Source: Fredericiella sp038205395
GTDB taxonomy: Bacteria; Chloroflexota; Anaerolineae; Caldilineales; Caldilineaceae
Length of the DNA: 64,000 nt
Assembly (NCBI GenBank): GCA_038205395.1
Contig: JBBRBX010000001.1
Coordinates: forward strand, 1 to 64,000
Direction: 5' to 3'
The stretch's first letter is position 1; each line of letters starts with the position of its first letter. Under the pieces are notes generated by a model. That model made no database searches. It saw only the letters and a program-made list of their open reading frames with translations, and was not told the DNA's origin. A program made the translations under genes and the position numbers. Below are positions 25,023 to 32,364 of the stretch, piece after piece.

Positions 25023-25586
25023 ATGGCCAAAACCGCGTATGACCGCCCGATGCCCTTGCTGATCGCGATGAAGGGACACCCAGCCACAGGCAAAAGCAAT
25101 GTGGCGGCATGCCTGGCGCAGCGGCTGCGCTGCCCGCTGATCGATAAGGATGACGTCAAAGACCATCTGCTGGACACCGAGCGCGCCAATGAGCGCGCCT
25201 ACGCCATCATGTGGCAGATTGTCGCGGTGCAGCTTGCCTTGCGCCTGAGTGTAATTGCCGTATCGCCCCTTTCCTACCCGGAAAGCTATGCCGCCGCCCA
25301 AGAACTGGCGGCCAAACATCGCGCACACCTGTTGGTGGTGGAAACGCAGATCGAGGATGGGGAATGGGCGCGCCGCCTCAACGCCCGCGGCGCTGGCTAT
25401 TCGGAGCACAAAATCAGCGGCTGGGAGGCAATGCAGGAGATGCTACGCCAATATAACGGCTGCTGGCAGTACGCCATTGCACCGGCGCAGCATGTTGTGC
25501 TCGATACGGCGCAGCCGCTCAGAGCGCTGATCGATCAAATCATGCAAAGGGTGGAGACGCTGCACAACGCCGCCGCTGCGCAATAG
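25023..25586 (+). CDS. P-loop kinase-like ATPase in the aro cluster
   Basis: A 187-residue P-loop NTPase with Walker A GHPATGKS (18-25) and the switch-like PLIDKDDVKDHL after it, as in small-molecule kinases and zeta-toxin-like/AAA_33 proteins. LLVVETQIEDGEWARRLNAR resembles the lid region where nucleotide kinases and gluconate-type kinases carry catalytic arginines. It starts three bases after the aroC stop and is followed by aroKB, so it is co-expressed with shikimate enzymes. A true shikimate kinase already lies in AroKB, so this one likely phosphorylates another small molecule. No antitoxin gene is adjacent. Confidence 0.8.
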   Translation: MAKTAYDRPMPLLIAMKGHPATGKSNVAACLAQRLRCPLIDKDDVKDHLLDTERANERAYAIMWQIVAVQLALRLSVIAVSPLSYPESYAAAQELAAKHRAHLLVVETQIEDGEWARRLNARGAGYSEHKISGWEAMQEMLRQYNGCWQYAIAPAQHVVLDTAQPLRALIDQIMQRVETLHNAAAAQ

Positions 25587-25607
25587 CCAAGAAACAGGAT
25601 TACTTTT

Positions 25608-27203
25608 ATGGATTCGCTGCACAACATTGTGATCACCGGCTTTATGGGCACAGGCAAAAGCACAGTCGGGCGGCTGCTGGCGGAGCGGTTGAACCGCCGC
25701 TTTGTAGACATGGATGCGCTGCTGGCCGAGCAGTTCGGCAAGCCCATTGGTGCGATCTTTGTCGAGGAGGGCGAGGAAGCATTTCGCAGCGCCGAAGCTG
25801 AATTGTGCCAGGCGCTGGCGCAAGAGCAGGCGCTTGTGATCGGAACAGGTGGCGGCGCGCTGGTCAATGAGGCATCACGCACAGCCCTGGCCGCAAGCGG
25901 CATGTTGGTCTGTCTCACGGCTAGTGAAGATGAAATTCTGCGCCGCCTGGCGCAGGCAACCGACCGACCGCTGCTCGAAGGGGAGACAGATGAACGGCGC
26001 AAACGGGTGAGCGCATTGCTGGGGGTGCGTCGCGCAGCCTATGGAGCCATCCCCTATCAGATCGACACGGACAGACTCACACCGGATCAGGTGGCGGATC
26101 GCATTCTGGCCGCTGCCGCTGATCATGTTGAAGCGCGGGGCATGATCCGCCTGCCTGTGCGCACGCCGCAAGGAACCTACGACTTGTGTCTGGGCGATGG
26201 CATCCTTGCCTACAGCGGGCGGCTGCTGACCAGGCACCAGATCAAACCCAACCGCGCCGCAATTGTCACCAACGCCATGATTATGACCCATGCAGAGACG
26301 CTGGCAGCCGAACTGCAGCAGGCCGGGTTTGAACCGGCGATCTGCATGGTTCCCGAAGGAGAGCAGCACAAGACGCTGGCAACGGTGGCGTCGCTCTATG
26401 ACCAGTTCCTGGCAGCAGGATTGGACCGGTCCAGCCCGATACTGGCGCTGGGCGGCGGTGTGGTCGGCGACATGGCAGGCTTTGCGGCTGCCACCTATCT
26501 GCGCGGTGCGCCCTTTGTGCAGCTGCCGACTTCGCTGCTCGCTATGGTCGACGCCTCAGTAGGGGGCAAAACAGGTGTGGATCTGCCGCAAGGCAAAAAC
26601 TTAGTGGGTGCATTCAAACAGCCGCAGGTGGTGATTATGGACACCGCCACCCTGACCACGCTGCCCTCAGACGAATTCCGCTCAGGGCTGGCGGAGATCG
26701 TCAAGCATGGCATTATCGGAGCGCCGCAACTGTTTGCACAACTGGAGCACGAGGGTCCAGTCAGCCTGCTGCAACTGGTGGCAGACGCGGTGCGCGTCAA
26801 AATCGAAATCGTTGAGGAAGACCCCTTTGAGGCCGGTCGCCGCGCGCTGCTCAATCTCGGCCACACATTTGGCCACGCCCTGGAATTGGTAAGTGAGTTC
26901 TCGCTGCGCCATGGTGAAGCCGTCGCCATCGGTATGGTGGCAGCCGCATCCATGGCCGTCGAGTTAGGCCGCTGTGATGCAGCGCTGGCGGATCGTATCA
27001 CCCACCTGCTCGACCGGTTGGGGCTACCGGTGGCGGCGCCGGGGTTCAATGTCGACGCTGTGCTGGCAGCCATGAGCCACGACAAAAAGCGAGCAGGCAA
27101 GAAGCTGCGGTTTATCATCCCCGAAGCCTTGGGAACTGTCACCATGATTGACGACCCCGGCGAGGAGGTTGTACGCCGGGCCATTCAGCGCATTGTGCTA
27201 TAA
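25608..27203 (+). CDS. aroKB: Bifunctional shikimate kinase / 3-dehydroquinate synthase
   Basis: A 531-residue fusion. Residues 1-172 are shikimate kinase: Walker A GFMGTGKST (11-19), the FVDMD shikimate-binding aspartate, FRSAE and the GTGGGALV phosphate loop. Residues about 178-531 are dehydroquinate synthase, which cyclises DAHP using NAD and a divalent metal: PEGEQHKTL, GGGVVGDMAGFAAATYLRG, DASVGGKTGVD, AEIVKHG and GHTFGHALE with metal ligands. The two activities are non-consecutive steps. Such fusions are known in some bacteria, including Thermotoga. It lies 21 bases after the kinase gene, and its last codons contain the aroQ promoter. Confidence 0.95.
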   Translation: MDSLHNIVITGFMGTGKSTVGRLLAERLNRRFVDMDALLAEQFGKPIGAIFVEEGEEAFRSAEAELCQALAQEQALVIGTGGGALVNEASRTALAASGMLVCLTASEDEILRRLAQATDRPLLEGETDERRKRVSALLGVRRAAYGAIPYQIDTDRLTPDQVADRILAAAADHVEARGMIRLPVRTPQGTYDLCLGDGILAYSGRLLTRHQIKPNRAAIVTNAMIMTHAETLAAELQQAGFEPAICMVPEGEQHKTLATVASLYDQFLAAGLDRSSPILALGGGVVGDMAGFAAATYLRGAPFVQLPTSLLAMVDASVGGKTGVDLPQGKNLVGAFKQPQVVIMDTATLTTLPSDEFRSGLAEIVKHGIIGAPQLFAQLEHEGPVSLLQLVADAVRVKIEIVEEDPFEAGRRALLNLGHTFGHALELVSEFSLRHGEAVAIGMVAAASMAVELGRCDAALADRITHLLDRLGLPVAAPGFNVDAVLAAMSHDKKRAGKKLRFIIPEALGTVTMIDDPGEEVVRRAIQRIVL

Positions 27204-27204
27204 T
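27196..27204 (+). promoter_or_regulatory. Extended -10 promoter for leaderless aroQ
   Basis: TGC TATAAT overlaps the aroKB stop codon and ends six bases before the aroQ ATG. The predicted transcription start falls on the start codon. No Shine-Dalgarno is present. Confidence 0.5.
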
Positions 27205-27210
27205 CCGCCT

Positions 27211-27654
27211 ATGATTATTGCCCTGCTGCACGGCCCCAATCTCAATTTACTCGGCGAACGCGAGCCAGGCATCTACGGCAGCATGACCCTGGCGACCATC
27301 GATGCCGCCGTCGTCACAGCCGGCCAGCCCGACCACGAGGTACGCCCATTGCAGAGCAACCACGAGGGTGTGCTGGTCGACACCATCCATGCGGCGCGCC
27401 TCTGGGCAGATGGCATTTTGATCAATCCCGGTGCGTTTACGCACTATTCGTATGCGCTGCGCGATGCCATTGCTGCGGTCAAGCTGCCGGCGGTGGAGGT
27501 GCATTTGAGCAACATTCACGCCCGCGAGGAGTTTCGCCACACGTCGGTAATCGCACCGGTGTGCGTAGGGCAGATCTGCGGTTTTGGCTGGCGCGGCTAT
27601 CTGCTGGGGCTGCAGGCGCTTCTCGAACATTTGAAAGAGCAGGCAAGCGCATGA
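27211..27654 (+). CDS. aroQ: 3-dehydroquinate dehydratase, type II
   Basis: A 147-residue dodecameric enzyme that dehydrates 3-dehydroquinate to 3-dehydroshikimate. The start LLHGPNLNLLGEREPGIYG carries the catalytic tyrosine and flexible lid, and NPGAFTHYSYALRDAI and VEVHLSNIHAREEFR are canonical. It begins seven bases after the aroKB stop, and a promoter overlaps that stop. The start was set at 27211 because the family begins there; the longer frame from 27148 reads into aroKB. Its TGA overlaps the ATG of the following binding-protein gene. Confidence 0.97.
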   Translation: MIIALLHGPNLNLLGEREPGIYGSMTLATIDAAVVTAGQPDHEVRPLQSNHEGVLVDTIHAARLWADGILINPGAFTHYSYALRDAIAAVKLPAVEVHLSNIHAREEFRHTSVIAPVCVGQICGFGWRGYLLGLQALLEHLKEQASA

Positions 27655-29012
27655 ATGGTTTTTGGCATAGTTTTGGGTGGAGACAAGGCTGGCGAGCTTT
27701 TGTCACTTGTCTCTTGCTGCTCTTGTTGCTGGCAGCCTGCAACAATGATGAGCCGGCGGCGGATAGACCACCCGCTGGCGAACCGGTGGTTGTCGCTGCC
27801 GACGGCAGTGGCGCACAACAACAGACAGCCGGCCAGGACAATGGAAACGCAGGCGGCGCAGTTGCTGCGCCAACGCCGGCTCCTACGTCCACGCCGGAGC
27901 CGGCCGGGCGCATTGTGCTGTGGCATAGTTGGGGCGGCAAGGACAGCGACGCGTTGGCCGCTATTCTCACCAGCTTCCAAGCCCGCTACCCACAGGTAAC
28001 GGTGGATACGCTTTTTGTGGCCGATACCGATCTACCTAAGGCCTATGCGGATGCCGTGCGCGCCGGCAGCGGGCCGGATATCATGTTGGCCCCCACCTGG
28101 TGGCTTAGCGATTTTGTCGATATCGGCGTCGTGCATCCCCTCGATCTGTTGGTCAACGCTGCTGATCTGGAGGCATACTGGCCGGCAGCGGTGGACAATA
28201 TGCGCTGGAACGGCCAGTTGTACGGGCTGCCCAGTGACTTTGAGTTGGTCAGCCTATTTGTCAACCAATCTTTAGCCGCTGCAGGCGGCCCACCCGCTAC
28301 AACTGCTGACATGCTGGCGCAGGCACAGGCTGCACCGGCACAAGGCGCAGGCTTTTACAACAGCCTCTATCATCTTTATTGGGGGCTGCCTGCGTATGGG
28401 GGCCGCTTGTTTGACGATGCGGGTGTTGCCGTGCTGGATCAGGGGGGAGATGTAGCAGGCTATCTGGCCTGGCTGCGCCAAATGAGCCAGACGGAAGGCA
28501 GTTATGTCGATACTGACTATGGAATGCTGCTCGACCGCTTTAAGAAGGGTGAATTTGCTTATTTTGTCGATGGCCCCTGGGCCATCGATGAGTTGAGTGC
28601 GGCGCTCGGCCCGAACCTGGCAGTGGCTGCACTGCCGGCCGGCCCCAGCGGCCCGGCGCGCCCTTGGCTGCACGCTGACGGCATCCTGTTCAACCCGGCA
28701 GCCACGCCTGAACAGCAGCGGCTGGCGCTGTTGTTCGCGCAGCACTTCACCAACGCCGAGAGCGGATCGGTGCTCGCCAACGTCGCCAAGCGATTGCCCG
28801 CCAATCGCAATGCAGTGCTGGGCGACAACCCATTGCTGCAAGGCTTTGCCAACCAGGCCACCACCGCCGAGTCCATGCCCAGCCGCCCTGAGATGCAGGA
28901 AGCCTGGGGCTATGCGGGCGATATGGTGATCAAGGTGGTTGACGGCGGCGCCGATCCCACCGGCACAGTTACAGAGACGGCGGCGCTGATCAACGAAGCC
29001 AATAACAAATAG
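27651..29012 (+). CDS. ABC transporter sugar-type extracellular solute-binding lipoprotein
   Basis: A 453-residue secreted lipoprotein. The signal peptide has a hydrophobic run at 19-28 and a lipobox LLAAC with Cys30, then a low-complexity Ala/Pro/Thr linker to about residue 85. The mature domain is a family 1 (maltose/sn-glycerol phosphate type) binding protein: RIVLWHSWGGKDSD, GPDIMLAPTWW, NGQLYGLPSDFELVSLFVN, FKKGEFAYFVDGPWAID and the C-terminal PEMQEAWGY. It overlaps aroQ by four bases, yet no permease or ATPase genes follow, so the partner transporter lies elsewhere. Ligand unknown. Confidence 0.9.
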   Translation: MNGFWHSFGWRQGWRAFVTCLLLLLLLAACNNDEPAADRPPAGEPVVVAADGSGAQQQTAGQDNGNAGGAVAAPTPAPTSTPEPAGRIVLWHSWGGKDSDALAAILTSFQARYPQVTVDTLFVADTDLPKAYADAVRAGSGPDIMLAPTWWLSDFVDIGVVHPLDLLVNAADLEAYWPAAVDNMRWNGQLYGLPSDFELVSLFVNQSLAAAGGPPATTADMLAQAQAAPAQGAGFYNSLYHLYWGLPAYGGRLFDDAGVAVLDQGGDVAGYLAWLRQMSQTEGSYVDTDYGMLLDRFKKGEFAYFVDGPWAIDELSAALGPNLAVAALPAGPSGPARPWLHADGILFNPAATPEQQRLALLFAQHFTNAESGSVLANVAKRLPANRNAVLGDNPLLQGFANQATTAESMPSRPEMQEAWGYAGDMVIKVVDGGADPTGTVTETAALINEANNK

Positions 29013-29021
29013 AAGCTGTGC

Positions 29022-29039
29022 GGGACTTTCGGGAAGTCC
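29022..29039. repeat. Dispersed motif, copy 5
   Basis: GGGACTTTCGGGAAGTCC can fold as a 6-bp hairpin with a small loop. It ends seven bases before the ATG at 29047 and therefore covers the normal ribosome-binding position. Its reverse complement contains ACTTCCCGAA. Confidence 0.5.
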
Positions 29040-29046
29040 TCCTACT

Positions 29047-30105
29047 ATGAGCACTTCCTTTCAGTTGTTTAACCTGAAGACGATGTCCGGCGTCTTTCCC
29101 GGCACACGCACGATGATCTTCCAGCGCGTGCGGGTGCGGGCTGCCGAGCGTGCGGATGCACCGTCGCAGTGGGCGCGGCTGCTTTGGTACGACGATCCGT
29201 CAGCATGTATCGTGGAGTTAGTCGGCACGCTGCTGCGCATCGACGAACCGCATGGCGAGGAGTTTGGCCGGCGACTGCAGGCTGGGCTGGCGGCGGCGGG
29301 CGTGCAGTTGCAGAGCTGCGGCAGTTGCCGTTGGTGGCAGCGACTGGCGGTCAAAACGACGGATGGGCTGGCGGCTGGGCGCTGCACATGGCGTCAGGCA
29401 ATAGGCCAGGAATATGCAGGCGCAGACGCCGCTGCGGATGATTCGACAGATAAAGAAAGGGGCGCTCCCGGTGACTTAGCGGTTCAGTCGCTGCTGGCGC
29501 TGGATTGCAGCCATTGGCGGGCGGCGGAAGAAGCTGCGGAGATGCAACCGCCTGTCGACGCCAATGCGGCGCCGCTGGCAGCAATCGGCAAACGCGCGGA
29601 AAATGAAAGTGATGAGCGCTGGACGTGGTGGGGTCGTCTGCGCCGCCGGCTGGCGGCTGCATTGGGCGGCCCAGCAGAAATGCAAGCGCCTGTCACGGCG
29701 CAGGCGCTAAATTGGGGGCAGAAAGTTGTAGAGCGCAGCGGCGTGGGTGCGGGCACAGAATCCTGTTTTGCCTGCCAGGGGCGTATCGCAAATCTAGGCG
29801 CGTTGGCGGTGGCTTCACCCGAAGGCGACAAGCAGACCTTTAGCATCTGGCGCTGCCGCCACTGCTTCACCTACTATCTCAACAACTGGATTGACCGCTG
29901 GGAGCGCACCGACACCCTTGAGACCGAAGAAAGTTACTATCGCCTTGCACCGGCGGAAGCGATTGCGCTACTGGCTGTAATCGACGGTGTAGTTGATGCT
30001 GAACACCCGGCCCGGCGCAGCGAACGCGGCGCGCAGCGGCTCTGGATTTTGCAATTTATCGGAGAGCGCCCTGTGCTCAGCCACCAGATCAAGCAAGGAC
30101 GCTAG
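29047..30105 (+). CDS. Hypothetical protein with two cysteine clusters
   Basis: A 352-residue soluble protein of no family I recognise. Two groups of cysteines look like zinc sites: CGSC (91-94) with Cys113 and Cys154, and CFAC (240-243) with CRHC (270-273), the latter spaced like a zinc ribbon. The stretch between them (about 125-225) is rich in Ala, Glu and Gln and probably flexible. ATG at 29047 directly follows the dispersed palindrome. The next gene starts 15 bases later, and two more follow closely, suggesting a three-gene operon with an M23 peptidase. Confidence 0.72.
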   Translation: MSTSFQLFNLKTMSGVFPGTRTMIFQRVRVRAAERADAPSQWARLLWYDDPSACIVELVGTLLRIDEPHGEEFGRRLQAGLAAAGVQLQSCGSCRWWQRLAVKTTDGLAAGRCTWRQAIGQEYAGADAAADDSTDKERGAPGDLAVQSLLALDCSHWRAAEEAAEMQPPVDANAAPLAAIGKRAENESDERWTWWGRLRRRLAAALGGPAEMQAPVTAQALNWGQKVVERSGVGAGTESCFACQGRIANLGALAVASPEGDKQTFSIWRCRHCFTYYLNNWIDRWERTDTLETEESYYRLAPAEAIALLAVIDGVVDAEHPARRSERGAQRLWILQFIGERPVLSHQIKQGR

Positions 30106-30120
30106 AAAGGGCAGTTTGGT

Positions 30121-31125
30121 ATGCACCTAGAAAGTAGACCAGCAACAATTATTGCCGCAGAATATCAGGAGATGCCTTTCCCTATTTTGGGGCCGGTGCA
30201 GGAAGTCGCCTTTGATCTGGGCATCACGGCAGTGGATACGCCACTAGATGTGGCTGGTGTGGTCATCCAGGGCTACAAAGAGCACCAACTTCTGTTTGAA
30301 CAGCGCTGGTCAGCGCATATTATTCGCAGCCGGCTGGGAGAAGACAACTTGCATGTTGAGCCAGGAACGGGGCTGGGGCTGCACGGCCTTCACTTTCAAC
30401 TGCACGCCTATGAGCTGCTGACACAGATTGAGGTCGTTGTGCTGGCCCAAGTGGCGGGCAAGGAAGAGTTGGAGCACGCCTCGCTGGAGATACCGGTGCG
30501 CTTCCACAGCCGCAAAACGGACCTGCATTTCCCCCTGCACGGCGCGTGGTGGGCGATTCAAGGGTCAGACTGGAGCGATCGCCACAAGGAGGAGGTGTTC
30601 AGCCAGACATATGCGCTGGATTTCGTCAAGCTTGGCCCCGACAACCGCTTCTTCAGAGAGCGCGGGGTGGCGCTTGAAGAGCATTACAGTTGGGAACAAC
30701 CTGTCTATGCCACAGCAGGGGGCAAGGTGGCGGCTGTGACCTATGATTTGCCCGACCTTCCGCCGGGCGTTTTACCCGACCCATTGATGTTTCGCGGCGA
30801 CCTGCGGCGAACGTTGGGCAATGCGGCGGCCATCAGCCACGGCAATGGCGAGTTTAGCTACTATGCTTGCTTGCAGCAGGCGAGCGTGGCTGTCAATGAA
30901 GGGCAGTTGATCAAGCGCGGCGATCTTGTGGGGCGCATCGGCAACAGCGGCATGTCGCCGGGGCCGCATCTGCACTTTCACCTGGCGGAAGGGCCTCACC
31001 CCTTTATTGACCAGGGGCTGCCGGCACAGTTCAGCCATTTTTGGGCCGGTGGCCAGTTTTTTGAGCAGCCGCTGCCCATCCCTACCCGCATGATCGTGAT
31101 TGGACCGGAAGAAAAGACAGCATGA
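30121..31125 (+). CDS. M23 family metallopeptidase-like protein
   Basis: A 334-residue protein whose second half is a LytM/M23 zinc peptidase fold: FPLHGAWWAIQGSD near 137-150, YALDFV with Asp167 as a likely zinc ligand, WEQPVYATAGGKV, GDLVGRIGNSG and HLHFHL (283-288). Residues 1-130 form a separate beta-rich domain. M23 enzymes usually cut cell-wall peptides, but there is no signal peptide, so either it acts inside the cell or it leaves by another route. The first ligand histidine is best matched by LHGAW. It overlaps the next gene by four bases (ATGA). Confidence 0.82.
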   Translation: MHLESRPATIIAAEYQEMPFPILGPVQEVAFDLGITAVDTPLDVAGVVIQGYKEHQLLFEQRWSAHIIRSRLGEDNLHVEPGTGLGLHGLHFQLHAYELLTQIEVVVLAQVAGKEELEHASLEIPVRFHSRKTDLHFPLHGAWWAIQGSDWSDRHKEEVFSQTYALDFVKLGPDNRFFRERGVALEEHYSWEQPVYATAGGKVAAVTYDLPDLPPGVLPDPLMFRGDLRRTLGNAAAISHGNGEFSYYACLQQASVAVNEGQLIKRGDLVGRIGNSGMSPGPHLHFHLAEGPHPFIDQGLPAQFSHFWAGGQFFEQPLPIPTRMIVIGPEEKTA

Positions 31126-31559
31126 CAAAACAAGAAGAACTGCCTCTCTACACCACCTTGGATGATGAACTGTACGAAGAATTAAGCCAACTGGAGGGCC
31201 AGGCGATCGTCTTTGCCGGCGTGTGGGAAGACTCGCTGAGCAGTGCGCTGGAGGAAAAAGAGGAAGAACCGAAGCAGCAGAGTTCCTTCGACATCGATAT
31301 CTATCTAGCCGACGGCGCCTATTTTGAGCTGTACAGCGCCGCTTGTTTTGACAGCTTGGACGACGAGCCTTGGGTGGGGTTGGATGCAGTCAACCGGCGC
31401 TTGACGACAGCAGCCAAGCAAGGCGCAATCCTGGAAGAAGTGGCGGCGGACGAGGATGATCAGCTCGTGCTCGTTGTGCGTTACGCGCAGGACAAGCGCC
31501 TGTACCTGCCGGCGGCGGCTTGGCTGCTGGAAGAGTGGGACGAACTGCCTGCGGGCTGA
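31122..31559 (+). CDS. Small acidic protein of unknown function
   Basis: A 145-residue, strongly acidic protein (many Glu/Asp, notably EEKEEEPK near 45-52). It overlaps the M23-like gene by four bases, so the two are translationally coupled. I see no signal peptide, membrane segment or known motif. An immunity- or inhibitor-like role for the peptidase is possible but untested. Confidence 0.72.
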   Translation: MTKQEELPLYTTLDDELYEELSQLEGQAIVFAGVWEDSLSSALEEKEEEPKQQSSFDIDIYLADGAYFELYSAACFDSLDDEPWVGLDAVNRRLTTAAKQGAILEEVAADEDDQLVLVVRYAQDKRLYLPAAAWLLEEWDELPAG

Positions 31560-31610
31560 ATTGATTGGTCAGCCGGCAGCACCACCCTTATTTTCAGATC
31601 AAAAACCAGG

Positions 31611-31639
31611 TTGCGTGTTTGCAGCTTTTGGTCTATGAT
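31611..31639 (+). promoter_or_regulatory. Sigma70-type promoter
   Basis: TTGCGT (31611-31616), a 17-base spacer and TATGAT (31634-31639), 53 bases upstream of the membrane protein start at 31692. Confidence 0.6.
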
Positions 31640-31691
31640 AGCGACAATATTCACCAACAACCTCACTGGCCACGCTCAGGAGTAACCTGCC

Positions 31692-32195
31692 ATGACCCGT
31701 TCGACAACAATGACTGCCGTACAGCCGGTCACCGTCAATCCGTGGATGGCTTCCCTGTATGGCGGCGTGATCACCGCTATCATCGCCATTGCTTTTCACT
31801 TTCTGCTGCCGATGTCGATCCCCTGGCTTTGGATCCTGGCGCTGCTGCTAATCGGCGTCGGCCCCGTACTGGGTTATCAATTGGCGGCTGGCAAGTTAGG
31901 GTCGGATTGGAAAGCCATTATTGGCGGCATTTTGGGTTCAATCGTTCCCATTCTGGGCCAACTGCTGTTGTGGCCACTGTTTGTCTGGCTGTTTGATCGG
32001 CGCTTTTCACTAGGGCGTCTTTACCTCGGCAGCATCGTCGGTATGGTGCTCGGGTTTATTGCCTTCTTCTTGATTGCGACTTTGATGGGCCAGAATCCTT
32101 ATGTTTGGCTGGGACTGGCCTGGACATTGGCAGCGAGTATGTGGGGTGGGGCGACGGCGGCCTTTATGGCCGGCAGCGAGGCAGACCTGCGCTAA
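31692..32195 (+). CDS. Hypothetical membrane protein
   Basis: A 167-residue protein with about five hydrophobic helices (22-42, 44-62, 80-105, 110-132 and 138-158) and short polar loops. No family recognised. AGGAG lies nine bases before the start. It has its own promoter and a terminator 33 bases after its stop, so it is a single-gene unit. Confidence 0.75.
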   Translation: MTRSTTMTAVQPVTVNPWMASLYGGVITAIIAIAFHFLLPMSIPWLWILALLLIGVGPVLGYQLAAGKLGSDWKAIIGGILGSIVPILGQLLLWPLFVWLFDRRFSLGRLYLGSIVGMVLGFIAFFLIATLMGQNPYVWLGLAWTLAASMWGGATAAFMAGSEADLR

Positions 32196-32227
32196 CGCTG
32201 TCGATACTTCCAGCCAAATAACTACGC

Positions 32228-32260
32228 CAGCGGCGGCCTATATGGGTCGCCGCTGTTTTT
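32228..32260 (+). terminator. Terminator after the membrane protein gene
   Basis: CAGCGGCG (32228-32235) pairs with CGCCGCTG (32248-32255) around a 12-base loop, followed by TTTTT. Confidence 0.88.
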
Positions 32261-32364
32261 CGTGCAAATTGCCCAACGGTTTTGCGCCAACCAGTTTGCA
32301 AAATGGCCGCTTTTCAGGCATACTAAGCGGTGGAGCAGCGGTCATCGCACCGCCGACGTACAAA

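Noticed and set aside
25023..25586. Zeta-toxin of a toxin-antitoxin pair
   Set aside because: Walker A context is compatible, but no antitoxin gene lies next to it and it sits inside a biosynthetic operon.
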